Shown here piece after piece: positions 33,322 through 42,886 of a stretch of 64,000 nt of DNA; the stretch's first letter is position 1; each line of letters begins with the position of its first letter. The notes under the pieces were generated by a model. That model made no database searches. It was not told where the DNA came from and saw only the letters and a program-made list of their open reading frames with translations. Made by a program: the position numbers and the translations under genes. The stretch covers positions 62,001 to 126,000 of the forward strand of contig NZ_JBITMQ010000016.1 of the NCBI RefSeq assembly GCF_044466355.1. Reading direction: 5' to 3'. Source of the stretch: Actinophytocola sp044466355. GTDB lineage: Bacteria; Actinomycetota; Actinomycetes; Mycobacteriales; Pseudonocardiaceae.

Positions 33322-34857
33322 GTGCTCAACCTGTCGATCGTCCTCGAAGACAGCGCCCGCGCCGTCCCCGACCGCACCGCCCTCGTCTACGGAGACCTGC
33401 GCCTGCCCTACGCCGTGGTGGACTCCGTCGCGAACCAGATGGCCAACCTCCTCGTGGCGCGCGGGATCGGCAGTGGCGACAAGGTCGCGCTGCTGTGCCC
33501 GAACGTGCCGTACTTCCCGTTCGTCTACTTCGGGATCCTCAAGGCGGGCGCCACGGTGGTGCCGCTCAACGTGCTGCTGCGGCCGCGTGAGATCGAGTAC
33601 CACCTCGCCGACAGCGACACCACGGCGTTCTTCTGCTTCGAGGGCACGCCGGAGGTGCCCATGGGTGCCCGGGGCCGGGCGGGCTTCGACGCCGTCGCGG
33701 GCTGCGAGCACTTCTTCGTCCTGCCCGCCACCCCGCTGGCGACCGAGTCGGAGCACGGCGAGTCGTTCTGGGCGGCGCTTTCGGGGCTGCCGGGGGAGTT
33801 CGAGACGGTGCGGACCGGGCCGGACGACACGGCGGCCATCCTCTACACCTCCGGCACCACCGGCCGGCCCAAGGGCGCCGAGCTGACCCACGCGAACATG
33901 CTGATCAACGCTCTGGTCAGCGACGAGATGTTCCCGGCCGACCCCGAGGGCGACGTCTCACTCGCCGTGCTGCCGCTCTTCCACTCGTTCGGCCAGACCT
34001 CGGTCATGAACGTGAGCCTGCGTCGCCGCGCCACCCTCGTCCTGATGCCGCGCTTCGAGCCAGGCGAGGCGTTGGCGCTCATGCGCCGCGAGGAGGTGAC
34101 GATGTTCGCCGGGGTGCCCACGATGTACTGGGCGATGCTGTCGAAGATCCACGCCGAGGGCGCCGAGGTGCCCACGACGCTGCGGCTGGCCGTGTCGGGC
34201 GCGGCCGCCTGCCCGGTCGAGGTGCTCAAGGACTTCGAGTCGCTCTTCGGCATCCCGATCCTGGAGGGTTACGGCCTGTCGGAGACCTCACCCGCGGTCT
34301 GCTTCAACCAGCTCGGCAGGCCGACGAAACCCGGCACGATCGGCTTTCCGCTCTGGGGCGTGGAGATGCGTCTGGTGGACCGCGACGGGAACACCGTCGA
34401 GGGCGAGGGGCCCGGCGAGATCGCGGTCCGCGGGCACAACGTCATGAAGGGCTACCACGGCAGGCCCGAGGACACCGAGGAGGTCCTGCGGGACGGGTGG
34501 TTCCACACCGGCGACCTCGCCACCCGCGACGAGGACGGCTACTACGCCATCGTCGACCGCACCAAGGACATGATCATCCGGGGTGGCTTCAACATCTACC
34601 CGCGTGAGCTGGAGGAGGTGCTGATGACCCACCCCGCGGTCTCGCTGGTGGCGGTGGTCGGCGTGCCCCACGACTCGCACGGCGAGGAGGTCAAGGCGTA
34701 CGTCATCCCCGCCCCCGGCACCACGGTGACCGAGGACGAGCTCGTCGCCTGGTGCAGGGAGAACATGGCGGCCTACAAGTACCCGCGGATCGTCGAGCTG
34801 CGTGACACGCTGCCGATGACGGCGACCGGCAAGATCCTCAAACGCGAGCTGCGCTAG
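33322..34857 (+). CDS. Long-chain fatty acid--CoA ligase (FadD-like)
   Basis: A 511-residue ANL-superfamily enzyme that activates a carboxylic acid with ATP and transfers it to CoA. Motifs: YTSGTTGRPKGAELTH (P-loop), YGLSETSP, WFHTGDLA, and the C-terminal catalytic Lys in TATGKILKREL. The GTG start follows TGGGAG. It has no carrier domain and sits outside the biosynthetic cluster, so a general fatty-acid or aryl-acid role is likely. The end overlaps the convergent GNAT gene by 4 bp. Confidence 0.9.
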   Translation: MLNLSIVLEDSARAVPDRTALVYGDLRLPYAVVDSVANQMANLLVARGIGSGDKVALLCPNVPYFPFVYFGILKAGATVVPLNVLLRPREIEYHLADSDTTAFFCFEGTPEVPMGARGRAGFDAVAGCEHFFVLPATPLATESEHGESFWAALSGLPGEFETVRTGPDDTAAILYTSGTTGRPKGAELTHANMLINALVSDEMFPADPEGDVSLAVLPLFHSFGQTSVMNVSLRRRATLVLMPRFEPGEALALMRREEVTMFAGVPTMYWAMLSKIHAEGAEVPTTLRLAVSGAAACPVEVLKDFESLFGIPILEGYGLSETSPAVCFNQLGRPTKPGTIGFPLWGVEMRLVDRDGNTVEGEGPGEIAVRGHNVMKGYHGRPEDTEEVLRDGWFHTGDLATRDEDGYYAIVDRTKDMIIRGGFNIYPRELEEVLMTHPAVSLVAVVGVPHDSHGEEVKAYVIPAPGTTVTEDELVAWCRENMAAYKYPRIVELRDTLPMTATGKILKRELR

Positions 34858-35378
34858 TGGCTCGTCGTGAGGCGGAGCACCACGTCGGGCGGGAGCCACG
34901 GCTTGTTCGGCACGGGATGCGGTTCTTCGACCACCCCGTCAGTGGCCGCGTCCGCGGCCACGCGGCGCCAGAACGCGGCGGCGCCGGGGTTCTCCTCCTG
35001 GAAGGCGATCATCCAGCGCCCGGGGAGCTGGGCCAGCACCATGGCGGCTGCTCGACGGCCGACACCGTGGCGTCGTAGCCCACGCACGACGAAGAACTCC
35101 CGAATGTCCCTGTCCGAGTCGTCGTCGGCCGGGCCGACCAGGACGAACCCGGCCAGGTCATCTCCGCGCCAGAGCAGGAAACCCGACCTGCCCGGCTCCG
35201 CCCCGAGGAAGGACGGCATGTCGAACTCCTTGAAGGTGCCGTCGGCGCGCGGCGGCACTTCGCGGTACTCGCTGAGGTCGTGCCAGTAAAGTTGCCACAG
35301 CCTGGACATCACCGGTCCGTGCGCGGCGGTGAGTACCTCGAGCGCGAGCGTGTCGCGCGATGCGTTCTTGTCCACCAC
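34854..35378 (-). CDS. GNAT family N-acetyltransferase
   Basis: A 174-residue acetyltransferase with an acetyl-CoA loop (RGLRRHGVGRRAAAMVL) and conserved beta-strands FLLWRGDDLAGFVLVG and WMIAFQEENPGAAAFW. It begins with GTG. Small single-domain GNATs of this kind modify small molecules or proteins, and the acceptor cannot be inferred. It converges with the acyl-CoA ligase. Confidence 0.8.
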   Translation of the reverse strand: MVDKNASRDTLALEVLTAAHGPVMSRLWQLYWHDLSEYREVPPRADGTFKEFDMPSFLGAEPGRSGFLLWRGDDLAGFVLVGPADDDSDRDIREFFVVRGLRRHGVGRRAAAMVLAQLPGRWMIAFQEENPGAAAFWRRVAADAATDGVVEEPHPVPNKPWLPPDVVLRLTTSH

Positions 35379-35533
35379 GCACTGTCACATCAACTTCTAC
35401 GCGGTTGCAACCGGGGTCCGAAATTTCGGAGTGCCCGCCGATGTTGTCCGCAGCGCTCGCGGTCCGGTGTCATCGCGGTAGGGCCTTCGTCCGTGGAGGA
35501 CGGGGCTCTCCCTGCGACACAAGGAGTTCGTCC

Positions 35534-36667
35534 GTGAGTTCACGAAGCAGAGCTGGTGCGTTGTTCGCCGCCGTGGTGGTCGCCTGCGCGTCGGTCGCCG
35601 CCGTGCCCGCCGCGCACGCCGAGGGCAGACATGTCGTGACGGCCACCGACCTGTCCCGCGCGCAGCGGCCGCTGGTCGAGGCAGCGGAGACGCTGCGGTC
35701 CGCGATCGGCGGCGCCCCGGGGTACGCGGGAATCGTCCTGGGGGACCGGGAGGTCACCCTGTGGTGGAAGGGAGCGGTGCCCAAGGCCGTCGCGACGGTG
35801 GTGACCCGCGTGTCCCGTGACGTCCCCGTGCGCGTGGCGGCCGCCGCGCACTCCGAGGCCGAGATCGCCGCCGCCGCCCGCGAGGTCCAGGCGTGGCTGG
35901 ACGCGAACCCGGGGACCGGGATCCACGGTGTGAAGAGCCCCGGCGACGGCAGCGGGCTCGTGCTCGCGGCCCACCCGGGCGTGGCCACACGCGCCGCCGA
36001 CGTCGCGACGTTGCGCGCGGCGGCGGGCGTACCGCTCACGGTCCTGCACGAGGAGCCGATGACCGACGTGTCACGGCAGGACGACTCCCCGCCGTGGTGG
36101 GGCGGTGCGCGCACGTGGAACCAGACGGCGAGCACCCTGTGCACGTCCGGCTTCGGCGTGCGGGACGCGGCGAACCAGCGGTACATCCTCACCGCCGAGC
36201 ACTGCGGTCAGGTCGGGAGCAGGATCGCCGACGGCACGGGGGAGCTCATCGGCTTCACCAGCCGAGGGCACGACGACCACGACATCGGGCTCATCCCGGC
36301 CGCGAGCGAGAACGTCATCTACATCGGCGGCGGCGACAGCAACACCGGCGTCCGGGTGACGGGGTGGGGGCACGTGTTCGTCGGGCAGTACCTCTGCCAG
36401 TCGGGTGTCACCAGCGCGGAGGCGACCGGTGGGCCGGTGTGCAACCTGCGGGTCATCTTCTTCTGGCAGGACCGCGAGGACCTCGTCGAGGCCGAGCAGA
36501 CCCAGGGGCAGACAGCCGCGCGAGGTGGTGACAGCGGCGGTTCCGTGTACTCCAGCGCCTCCGGCGGGGTGGTCGCGAACGGCACGGTGACGCGGTCGGC
36601 CGGGGCCCGGCTGGGCTTCCAGGACTTCGCCACCGCGAACCGCGATTTCGGGGTCACCATCCCGTGA
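35534..36667 (+). CDS. Secreted S1 family serine protease
   Basis: A 377-residue preproprotein. The signal peptide (GALFAAVVVACASVAAVPAAHA) is followed by a propeptide of about 160 residues and a chymotrypsin-like domain. The triad is visible: His in LTAEHCG, Asp in DDHDIGLI, Ser in RGGDSGGSV. The His box has Glu where TAxHC is usual (TAEHC). I chose the GTG after AAGGAG; the frame is open upstream but the signal peptide fits this start. Similar to streptogrisin-type extracellular proteases. A strong hairpin terminator follows. Confidence 0.88.
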   Translation: MSSRSRAGALFAAVVVACASVAAVPAAHAEGRHVVTATDLSRAQRPLVEAAETLRSAIGGAPGYAGIVLGDREVTLWWKGAVPKAVATVVTRVSRDVPVRVAAAAHSEAEIAAAAREVQAWLDANPGTGIHGVKSPGDGSGLVLAAHPGVATRAADVATLRAAAGVPLTVLHEEPMTDVSRQDDSPPWWGGARTWNQTASTLCTSGFGVRDAANQRYILTAEHCGQVGSRIADGTGELIGFTSRGHDDHDIGLIPAASENVIYIGGGDSNTGVRVTGWGHVFVGQYLCQSGVTSAEATGGPVCNLRVIFFWQDREDLVEAEQTQGQTAARGGDSGGSVYSSASGGVVANGTVTRSAGARLGFQDFATANRDFGVTIP

Positions 36668-36673
36668 CCGCGA

Positions 36674-36710
36674 CCTGCCGGCCGGGCGTGCGCGGTGCCC
36701 GGCCGGCAGG
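36674..36710 (+). terminator. Strong intrinsic hairpin after the S1 protease
   Basis: A perfect 14-bp stem CCTGCCGGCCGGGC / GCCCGGCCGGCAGG with a 9-nt loop, beginning 7 bp after the protease stop. There is no U-tract, as is usual for high-GC actinobacterial terminators. Confidence 0.85.
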
Positions 36711-36805
36711 CGCCCGCGCGGGCCGCATGTGCTTGCGGTGGCCGGTAAAATCGACGGCACCGCCAACGGCGGCGGTCGACACCGCACGGGGAACTCAGGC
36801 ACGCG

Positions 36806-37690
36806 ATGGAACAGCGGCGGCCCGGCGCGCACCTCTACACGGAGCCCTTCCACGTCGCGCTGCGCGTGGCCATCCGGGAACGTGGCCTGACACTGGACCG
36901 GTTGCGGTCCCACCTCGCCCGCCGCGGTATCTCGGTCGGGGTGTCGAGCCTCAGCAACTGGCAGACCGGGCAGTCACGCCCGGACACCGCGGCGTCGTTG
37001 CGTGCCGTGCGGGCGCTGGAAGAGGTCCTCGGGCTGCCGCCGGAGTCCCTCATCGGCCTGCTGCCCGCGGCGAACCGCGCGTCCCGTGCCGGAGTCGCCG
37101 ACATCGCGCCGATCACGGACCTGCTCGACGCGGTTCCCGGGGCGCGGGAACGCGGTGTGGAGCTGGTCAGTGTCCAGCACAAGGTCGTCGTCGACGCGCA
37201 GCGGCGCACCTCCTCGGTGTGGACGCGGACGGCGGTCCGCGCCGTGCGGCACGGGGTCGACCGCTATGTCGCCCGGTACTACGGCAACCCCGGGTGCGTT
37301 CCCCAGTTGGTGCGTCCGCGTTCGCTCGGCAACTGCCTGCTCGGCCGGTTCGTGCCCCATCCCAGCGCACCGGCCCTGGTCTACGAACTGCTCTTCGGCC
37401 ACGTCCTGGACGTGGGGGAGACCTGGGTGTTCGAGTGCGACCTGGTCGACCCGACGGCCGGGGTCTCCAGCGAGTTCGCCCACGGTTTCCGGTATCCGGC
37501 CGAGCAGTACGTGCTGGAGGTGCGGTTCCACCCCTCGGCGCGGCCCGTGGCCTGTCACTCCTTCGCGCAGCGCGACCTGAGCGACGAGCGCCACCCCACC
37601 GGCAGGCTCGCGCTCAGTCCACACGACACCGTGCACCTGGTCGCGTCGGCCGTCAGCTCGGGGGTGCTCGGCATCCAGTGGGAGTGGTAG
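36806..37690 (+). CDS. HTH-containing protein of unknown function
   Basis: A 294-residue protein. The N-terminal 75 residues look like an XRE-type helix-turn-helix (LTLDRLRSHLARRGISVGVSSLSNWQTGQSRP). The remainder is a beta-rich domain with no motif I recognise. It is not membrane-bound and has no enzyme signature. It stands alone between a terminator and the convergent glycosyltransferase gene. Probably a DNA-binding regulator of a kind found in Pseudonocardiales; the ligand is unknown. Confidence 0.7.
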   Translation: MEQRRPGAHLYTEPFHVALRVAIRERGLTLDRLRSHLARRGISVGVSSLSNWQTGQSRPDTAASLRAVRALEEVLGLPPESLIGLLPAANRASRAGVADIAPITDLLDAVPGARERGVELVSVQHKVVVDAQRRTSSVWTRTAVRAVRHGVDRYVARYYGNPGCVPQLVRPRSLGNCLLGRFVPHPSAPALVYELLFGHVLDVGETWVFECDLVDPTAGVSSEFAHGFRYPAEQYVLEVRFHPSARPVACHSFAQRDLSDERHPTGRLALSPHDTVHLVASAVSSGVLGIQWEW

Positions 37691-37705
37691 TGCCGGGGCG
37701 CCCCG

Positions 37706-38935
37706 TCACGCACCTCGTCCTGGCGCGGGCGCGCCTGACGCGCGTGGTCCCGACAGGCTCGTGACCGCGACGACGTCGTCCGCGGGGGCACGGCCCTCGG
37801 CCGTGGCCAGGACCTGCCGGTACAGCTGGAGGTACCGCCGCGCCATGACCCGGGGCGTGAACCTCCTGGCGGCTTCGCGAGCGCAGGCCGTCGGGTCGAT
37901 GGCGCCTGCCGCGAGGAGGTGCGCGGCGAGCCGGTCCTCGTCGCCGGGGTCGGCGAGCAGGCCGGTGCGGCCGTGGTCGACGAGCTCGGGCAGGCAACCG
38001 CGCCGGTAACCGATGACGGGGCAGGCGAGGGCGAGCGACTCGATCATCGCGGTGCCGCCCGGTTCGTCCCACTCGATGGGGAACAGGGCCGCTCGCGCGG
38101 TGCCGAGGAGCAGGGCCCGCTCCGCGTCGCAGAGGCTGCCCGGCCAGGTCACCCGCCTGCCGTCGACGTGGGCGGAGATCTCGTCGAGGAAGTACCGCAC
38201 GTCCGGGTGCGTCCCGGCGTCCGCGTTCGCACGCAGTGCCGTGTCCAGCTCGGCCCGGTTCCGGTAGGGCCCGACGGGACCGGCGAGCACCAGCGGTGCC
38301 CCGGCCTGGGCGGCGACCCGGATCGCCACGTGCTGACCCTTGCACGGGGTGATCCTGCCGAGCACCACCACGTGGTCCTCCTTGTGCGGCACGGGTCTGC
38401 CCGCCGCGCCGTCGGCGAGCGGGGTGGCCAGGTGCACGTGTCCGACGCTGCGTGCCCGCAGGCGCGCGGGTGCCGAGGCGAGCTGGGCGCGGGAGACGCC
38501 GTTGACGCGCAGGTGCGGGCCGCCGTCGAGCGCGGTGTAGAAGTCGGCGTGCCGCCGGGGATCCCAGTGCAGGGTGTGCAGTGCCGGTATGTCGGTGCCC
38601 GCGAGTGTGCTCGGCCCGACCACCTCGACGTGGTCGTGCACGAGGTCGACGTCGTCGCGGCGCCGCAGCTCGGTGAGCACCCGCTGCTGGTGCGCGTGGG
38701 CGAGCCCCGACACGCGGTTGTACGGCTCGAGCAGGTGTTCGAACTGGCCGTGGGGGAAGTGCGTGATCCGCTCGTCGGCGGGGAGGGTGCTGTCACCGAC
38801 CGTGGCGAGCACCACCCGCACGCCCATCCCGCGCAGCGCGGTCGTGAGCGTCGCGACGACGTTCTCGATGCCGCCGTAGCCGTTGGGCGGGACCGGCAGC
38901 CAGGGGCCCGCGTTCATGAGAACGGTGAGGCTCAT
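37706..38935 (-). CDS. Glycosyltransferase family 4
   Basis: A 409-residue GT-B glycosyltransferase. The N-terminal donor/acceptor groove GYGGIENVVATL and the C-terminal EX7E-type region (FPIEWDEPGGTAMIESLALACPVIGYRRGCLPELV) place it in GT4. The start overlaps the upstream GpgS-like gene (4 bp), so both are translated together. GT4 enzymes use nucleotide sugars with a retaining mechanism. With the GpgS-like partner, a small glycoside or glycosylglycerate-type product is possible. Confidence 0.88.
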   Translation of the reverse strand: MSLTVLMNAGPWLPVPPNGYGGIENVVATLTTALRGMGVRVVLATVGDSTLPADERITHFPHGQFEHLLEPYNRVSGLAHAHQQRVLTELRRRDDVDLVHDHVEVVGPSTLAGTDIPALHTLHWDPRRHADFYTALDGGPHLRVNGVSRAQLASAPARLRARSVGHVHLATPLADGAAGRPVPHKEDHVVVLGRITPCKGQHVAIRVAAQAGAPLVLAGPVGPYRNRAELDTALRANADAGTHPDVRYFLDEISAHVDGRRVTWPGSLCDAERALLLGTARAALFPIEWDEPGGTAMIESLALACPVIGYRRGCLPELVDHGRTGLLADPGDEDRLAAHLLAAGAIDPTACAREAARRFTPRVMARRYLQLYRQVLATAEGRAPADDVVAVTSLSGPRASGAPAPGRGA

Positions 38936-39951
38936 CGCCGGGCCTCCGTCACGGTCGTCAGCGGTGGTCGTTCCTCCGGCCGCACGCGGGTCAGCACCAG
39001 CCTGCGGCCGAGTTCTGGCAGGTCCAGGCCGTCGTCACGCCGGTCGTCCTCGTCGGTGTCCGTGCCGAGGAACTGGGCGAGCGTGGTCGACGGCGGGGTC
39101 GCGCCCGTCAGCCGGCCCGCCGTCTCCAGCCTGCTGAGCACGGTGAGCAGGATCTGCGCGGACATGCGCCCGAGGCGGTGGTTGGGCTGGTGGCGGTGCA
39201 GGCGGACACCGAGGTCCACCTGGCCGAGCGCGTCGAGACCCCGGCCGTGGAGCAGGTCGATCAGGTGACCGACCTCGACACCGTAGTCGGCGACGAACGG
39301 CACCCGGGTGAGCACGTCGCGACGTCCCGCGTACTCACCGGCCAGCGGCTGGACGAAACCGGAGAGCTCCGGCCAGTAGAGGTCGAGCAGGGGACGTGCC
39401 ACCAGTTCGGTCACCCGGCCCCCGCCGTCGCGGTCCACGCCGCCGCCGTCGGCGAGCGGACGCTGGTAGAACCCCTTCACGTAGCCGACGCCGGGTTCGG
39501 TGAGCAGCGGGCCGAGCAGCCCGGTGACGAACTGTGCGGAGAAGTCCCGCAGGTCCCCGTCGACGAACGCGACGATGTCGCCGGTGCTGGCCGCGAGGCC
39601 CTTCCACAGCGCGTCGCCCTTGCCGGACATGGGGCCCAGCTCGGGGAGGACGTCGTCCTGCGCCACCACGGTGGCACCGGCCGCCGCCGCGGTGGCCGCG
39701 GTGGTGTCGGTGGACCGGGAGTCCACCACGATCAGCTCGTCGACCAGCGGAACGGCCGACATCAGGCACCGGCACACGGTGGCGACGATGTGGCCGATCG
39801 TGCGTTCCTCGTTCTGCGCGGGAATCACCACGCTGACCCGCTGTCCGTCCTTGTGCGACAGCAGCGCGTCCGCACTCCACCGGTCGCGGTGCCAGCTGCG
39901 GCGGGGCAGCCAGTCCGCGACCGCGCGGTGCAGTACGGGCCTGTCAGTCAC
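38932..39951 (-). CDS. GpgS-like glycosyltransferase (glucosyl-3-phosphoglycerate synthase type)
   Basis: A 339-residue GT-A enzyme resembling glucosyl-3-phosphoglycerate synthase (GT81). Visible features are VSVVIPAQNEERTIG, ELIVVDSRSTD, GPMSGKGDALWKGLAASTGDIVAFVDGDL and a later region GEYAGRRDVLTRVPF. GpgS transfers glucose to 3-phosphoglycerate. The start is a GTG at 39949-39951; the frame is open upstream but only this start fits the family N-terminus. It is coupled to the GT4 gene and divergent from a Gfo/Idh oxidoreductase. The substrate here may differ. Confidence 0.82.
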   Translation of the reverse strand: MTDRPVLHRAVADWLPRRSWHRDRWSADALLSHKDGQRVSVVIPAQNEERTIGHIVATVCRCLMSAVPLVDELIVVDSRSTDTTAATAAAAGATVVAQDDVLPELGPMSGKGDALWKGLAASTGDIVAFVDGDLRDFSAQFVTGLLGPLLTEPGVGYVKGFYQRPLADGGGVDRDGGGRVTELVARPLLDLYWPELSGFVQPLAGEYAGRRDVLTRVPFVADYGVEVGHLIDLLHGRGLDALGQVDLGVRLHRHQPNHRLGRMSAQILLTVLSRLETAGRLTGATPPSTTLAQFLGTDTDEDDRRDDGLDLPELGRRLVLTRVRPEERPPLTTVTEARR

Positions 39952-40072
39952 GACGGGAGAACTTCCCCGTCCACGCCCGTCAAACCGTCCAACGTGTTCT
40001 GTTTTGGGTCCCTTCGGTGTGGCAACTCCTTCTCGAAGGGGCCTGAAAGCACAGGGTGACCGAGGAGGACTT

Positions 40073-41044
40073 GTGCGTGACTGCCGGATCGGGTTCGTGG
40101 GCGCCGGCGGGGTCGCGGACCGGCACGCCCGCATGTTGAGCGGGTTCCCCGAGGTCAGGGTCGTCGCGGTGACCGACCCCGACGAGCCGCGCAGGGCGGC
40201 GTTCGCGCGCACGCACGGCGCGCGACCCGTGGCCGATCTCGCCGCGTTGCTCGACTCCGGTGTGGACGCCGCGTACGTGTGCGTCCCGCCGTTCGGGCAC
40301 GGGCAGATCGAGGAGGCGGTGGCCGCCGCGGGCCTGCCGATGTTCGTGGAGAAACCGCTCGGCCTCGACCTGACCGTGCCCGAACAGGTCGCCAGGACGG
40401 TCGCCGACGCCGGGGTGCCGACCGCGGTCGGGCACCACTGGCGCTACGCCGCCTCCGTGCGCCGCGCCCGTGAACTGCTCGCGGACCGCCCCGTCCGGCT
40501 CGTCGTCGGCGCGTGGCTCGACAAGGTGCCGCCCGTGCCGTGGTGGTCGCACCGGGACCGGTCCGGCGGGCAGGCCGTCGAGCAGGCGGTGCACGTGCTG
40601 GACCTGGCCCGGTTGCTGGCGGGCGAGGTCACCGAGGTGCACGCCGTGGCCGGTGCACCGGCGAACGGTGGCGACGTCGACGGGGCGACGGCCGCGGCGT
40701 TGCGGTTCGCGGACGGGGCGGTCGGCACCCTGGCCGCGACCTGCGTGCTGGGCTGGAAGCAGCGTGCCGGGCTGGAGGTCTTCGCGGACGGTCTCGCGGT
40801 CACCGTCACCGAGGACGGCATGGCGGTCCGCACGGGCGTGGACGAGCCGGTGTGGGAGGCGGTCGATCCCGACGACGCCAAGCGCGCCGCGGACCGGGCG
40901 TTCGTCGACGCCGTGCTCGGCCGCGGCGACGACGTGCTGGTGCCCTACGCGGAGGCGTTGCGCACCCACCGGCTGGCGTGCGCGCTCGCACGGTCCGTGG
41001 TGGACGGCCGCCCGGTGCGCGTGGCGGAGGACCGCGATGGATGA
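40073..41044 (+). CDS. Gfo/Idh/MocA family oxidoreductase
   Basis: A 323-residue NAD(P)-dependent sugar-type dehydrogenase. The N-terminal Rossmann motif is GFVGAGGVADRH, the catalytic EKP appears in MFVEKPLG, and the C-terminal half is the beta-sheet substrate domain. GAGGAGGA precedes the GTG start. The stop overlaps the next gene by 8 bp. It probably oxidises or reduces a sugar or cyclitol linked to the neighbouring glycosyltransferases. Confidence 0.87.
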   Translation: MRDCRIGFVGAGGVADRHARMLSGFPEVRVVAVTDPDEPRRAAFARTHGARPVADLAALLDSGVDAAYVCVPPFGHGQIEEAVAAAGLPMFVEKPLGLDLTVPEQVARTVADAGVPTAVGHHWRYAASVRRARELLADRPVRLVVGAWLDKVPPVPWWSHRDRSGGQAVEQAVHVLDLARLLAGEVTEVHAVAGAPANGGDVDGATAAALRFADGAVGTLAATCVLGWKQRAGLEVFADGLAVTVTEDGMAVRTGVDEPVWEAVDPDDAKRAADRAFVDAVLGRGDDVLVPYAEALRTHRLACALARSVVDGRPVRVAEDRDG

Positions 41045-42125
41045 ACGCGTTCTGGTCGTCGAGGAACCCGGCCGGGTCTGCGTGGCCACCGAGCGGGCCG
41101 AACGTCCCGCCGAGGGCGAGTTCCGGGCCGAGACCGTCTACAGCGGACTGTCCGCGGGTACGGAGCTGAGCTTCCTCAAGGGCACCAACCCTTTCCTCCA
41201 CGCGACGTGGGACACCGAACTCGGCCTGTTCCGGCCGGGCGGCGTCGGCTACCCGGTCCGCAAGCTCGGCTACATGGAGGTGGCGGTCGTGCGGGAGAGC
41301 CGCACGCCCGCGGTCACGGCGGGCACCACGGTGGCGATGACCTACGGTCACCGCTCCGGCTACCGCGCCGACCCCCTCGCCGACCGGGTGGTGCCGCTCC
41401 CGGACGACCTCGATCCGCTGCTCGGCATCTACGTCGCCCACATGGGCCCGATCTGCGCGAACGGACTCCTGCACGCGGCCGCCGAACTGCACGGAACCGA
41501 CGTGCGCGCCCTGGCCGACGGCGTGCTCGGCCGCCGGATCGCGGTCACCGGTGCGGGCGTGGTCGGCGTGCTGACCGCCTTGTTCGCCCGGCACCACGGT
41601 GCCGAGGAGGTGGTGCTCGTCGATCCCACGCCCGAGCGGCAGGCCGCCGCGACCGCCCTCGGCTTCGAGGTGCTCGACCCGGGCGACGACCCCGCGACGA
41701 CGCTGAAGTCCCGGTGGCGGCACGCGGCAGGCGACCGCGGCGCGGACGTCGTGTTCCAGTGCCGGGGCAACGCGGAGAGCCTCGCCATCGCGCTCAGACT
41801 GCTCCGGCCGCAGGGCACCGCGATCGACCTCGCGTTCTACGGAGGCGGCGCCGAGGCACTGCGCCTGGGCGAGGAGTTCCACCACAACGGCCTCACGATC
41901 CGCTGCGCGCAGATCGGGCGGGTGCCCAGGGGCACCGCCCACCTGTGGGACCGCGAACGGCTCTCCGCGGAGACCATCCAACTGCTGCGCGCCGAAGGGA
42001 AGGGCGTGCGCGAACACGTCATCACCGACCTGGTGCCGCTCGACCACGCGCCGGCCCTGCTCGCCGACCTGGCCGACCACCGCAGGCACGTCCTGCAGGC
42101 GGTCTTCACCTTCGACGACCGGTAG
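41037..42125 (+). CDS. Zinc-type alcohol dehydrogenase-like MDR oxidoreductase
   Basis: A 362-residue medium-chain dehydrogenase with GroES-like N-terminal part and Rossmann motif VTGAGVVGVLTALFARHHGA. The usual structural-zinc cluster of four Cys is absent, and the catalytic zinc ligands are not obvious. It is coupled to the Gfo/Idh gene. The two probably carry out successive redox steps. The end overlaps the convergent TetR gene by 20 bp. Confidence 0.82.
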   Translation: MDERVLVVEEPGRVCVATERAERPAEGEFRAETVYSGLSAGTELSFLKGTNPFLHATWDTELGLFRPGGVGYPVRKLGYMEVAVVRESRTPAVTAGTTVAMTYGHRSGYRADPLADRVVPLPDDLDPLLGIYVAHMGPICANGLLHAAAELHGTDVRALADGVLGRRIAVTGAGVVGVLTALFARHHGAEEVVLVDPTPERQAAATALGFEVLDPGDDPATTLKSRWRHAAGDRGADVVFQCRGNAESLAIALRLLRPQGTAIDLAFYGGGAEALRLGEEFHHNGLTIRCAQIGRVPRGTAHLWDRERLSAETIQLLRAEGKGVREHVITDLVPLDHAPALLADLADHRRHVLQAVFTFDDR

Positions 42126-42783
42126 CCGAACTGTGCCGGTGTGAGCGTTGTCGTGCTCGGTCCTCGGCGGCGTCGAGTGCGGGGGCGAGCGGTGTGAGTG
42201 CGGTGCGGAGCAGGTCGGGCAGCGAGCCGGACGGCACGACGAGCCCGCCGGTCGTGAGCGGCGCGGTGCTCGGCTGTAGCCATTGCCGCAGTGCGATGCG
42301 AACCGCGGCGGTCACGCTCGCCGCGAGCACATGGGCGACGTACGGCGTGGTGTCGCCGAGGCGTTCGGCGATCGCGTCGGCGAGGGGAAGCTCGATCGCG
42401 CCGGTGGTGTCGACGAACGCGTCGCGCAGCGCCGGCCGGGTGGTGATCAGCAGCAGCGCGTCGCGATGGTGCTCTCCCGGGTCGGTGTACTGCTCGACGA
42501 TCGCGTCGACGACGGCGTCGGCGAGGCCGACGCCGGGCCGGGCCGTCACCGCCGCCGCGACCCGCGCTTCCCGTTCGGCGGTGACGGCGGCGACGATGGC
42601 CTGTTCGCGGCTGGAGAAGTAGTTGTTGTAGGTCCTGGGGGAGACTCCGGCCGCCTCGGCGATGTCATCGACGCGCACGTTCTCGGGGCCGTGCCGCAGG
42701 GCCAGCCGCAGCGCGGCCTCGCGCAAAGCCTGTCTGGTGGCCTGCTTCTTCTGCTCGCGCAACCCCGTCCGTCGTGTCGTCAC
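42106..42783 (-). CDS. TetR family regulator
   Basis: A 225-residue regulator with an HTH at about 12-60 (ALRLALRHGPENVRVDDIAEAAGVSPRTYNNYFSSREQAI). It starts at GTG 42781-42783; the frame is open upstream but that extension is not family-like. It is divergent from the TIM-barrel protein, with overlapping palindromes between them. It probably represses that gene and itself. Confidence 0.87.
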   Translation of the reverse strand: MTTRRTGLREQKKQATRQALREAALRLALRHGPENVRVDDIAEAAGVSPRTYNNYFSSREQAIVAAVTAEREARVAAAVTARPGVGLADAVVDAIVEQYTDPGEHHRDALLLITTRPALRDAFVDTTGAIELPLADAIAERLGDTTPYVAHVLAASVTAAVRIALRQWLQPSTAPLTTGGLVVPSGSLPDLLRTALTPLAPALDAAEDRARQRSHRHSSATGRRR

Positions 42784-42812
42784 CGGTCGAGTATCCCAAG
42801 CAACCTGCGACC

Positions 42813-42833
42813 ACGCAAATTTGCGTGCACGCA
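42813..42833. promoter_or_regulatory. Overlapping palindromes, TetR operator candidate
   Basis: Two perfect palindromes share bases: ACGCAAATTTGCGT (42813-42826) and TGCGTGCACGCA (42822-42833). They are centred in the 103-bp divergent gap and are A/T-richer than the surroundings. Position and symmetry fit a TetR dimer-pair site. Confidence 0.6.
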
Positions 42834-42886
42834 CTTTTCTTCCTAGTCTCGGGGGCGCCACATCGCGACACGAGAGGACCAAACCC

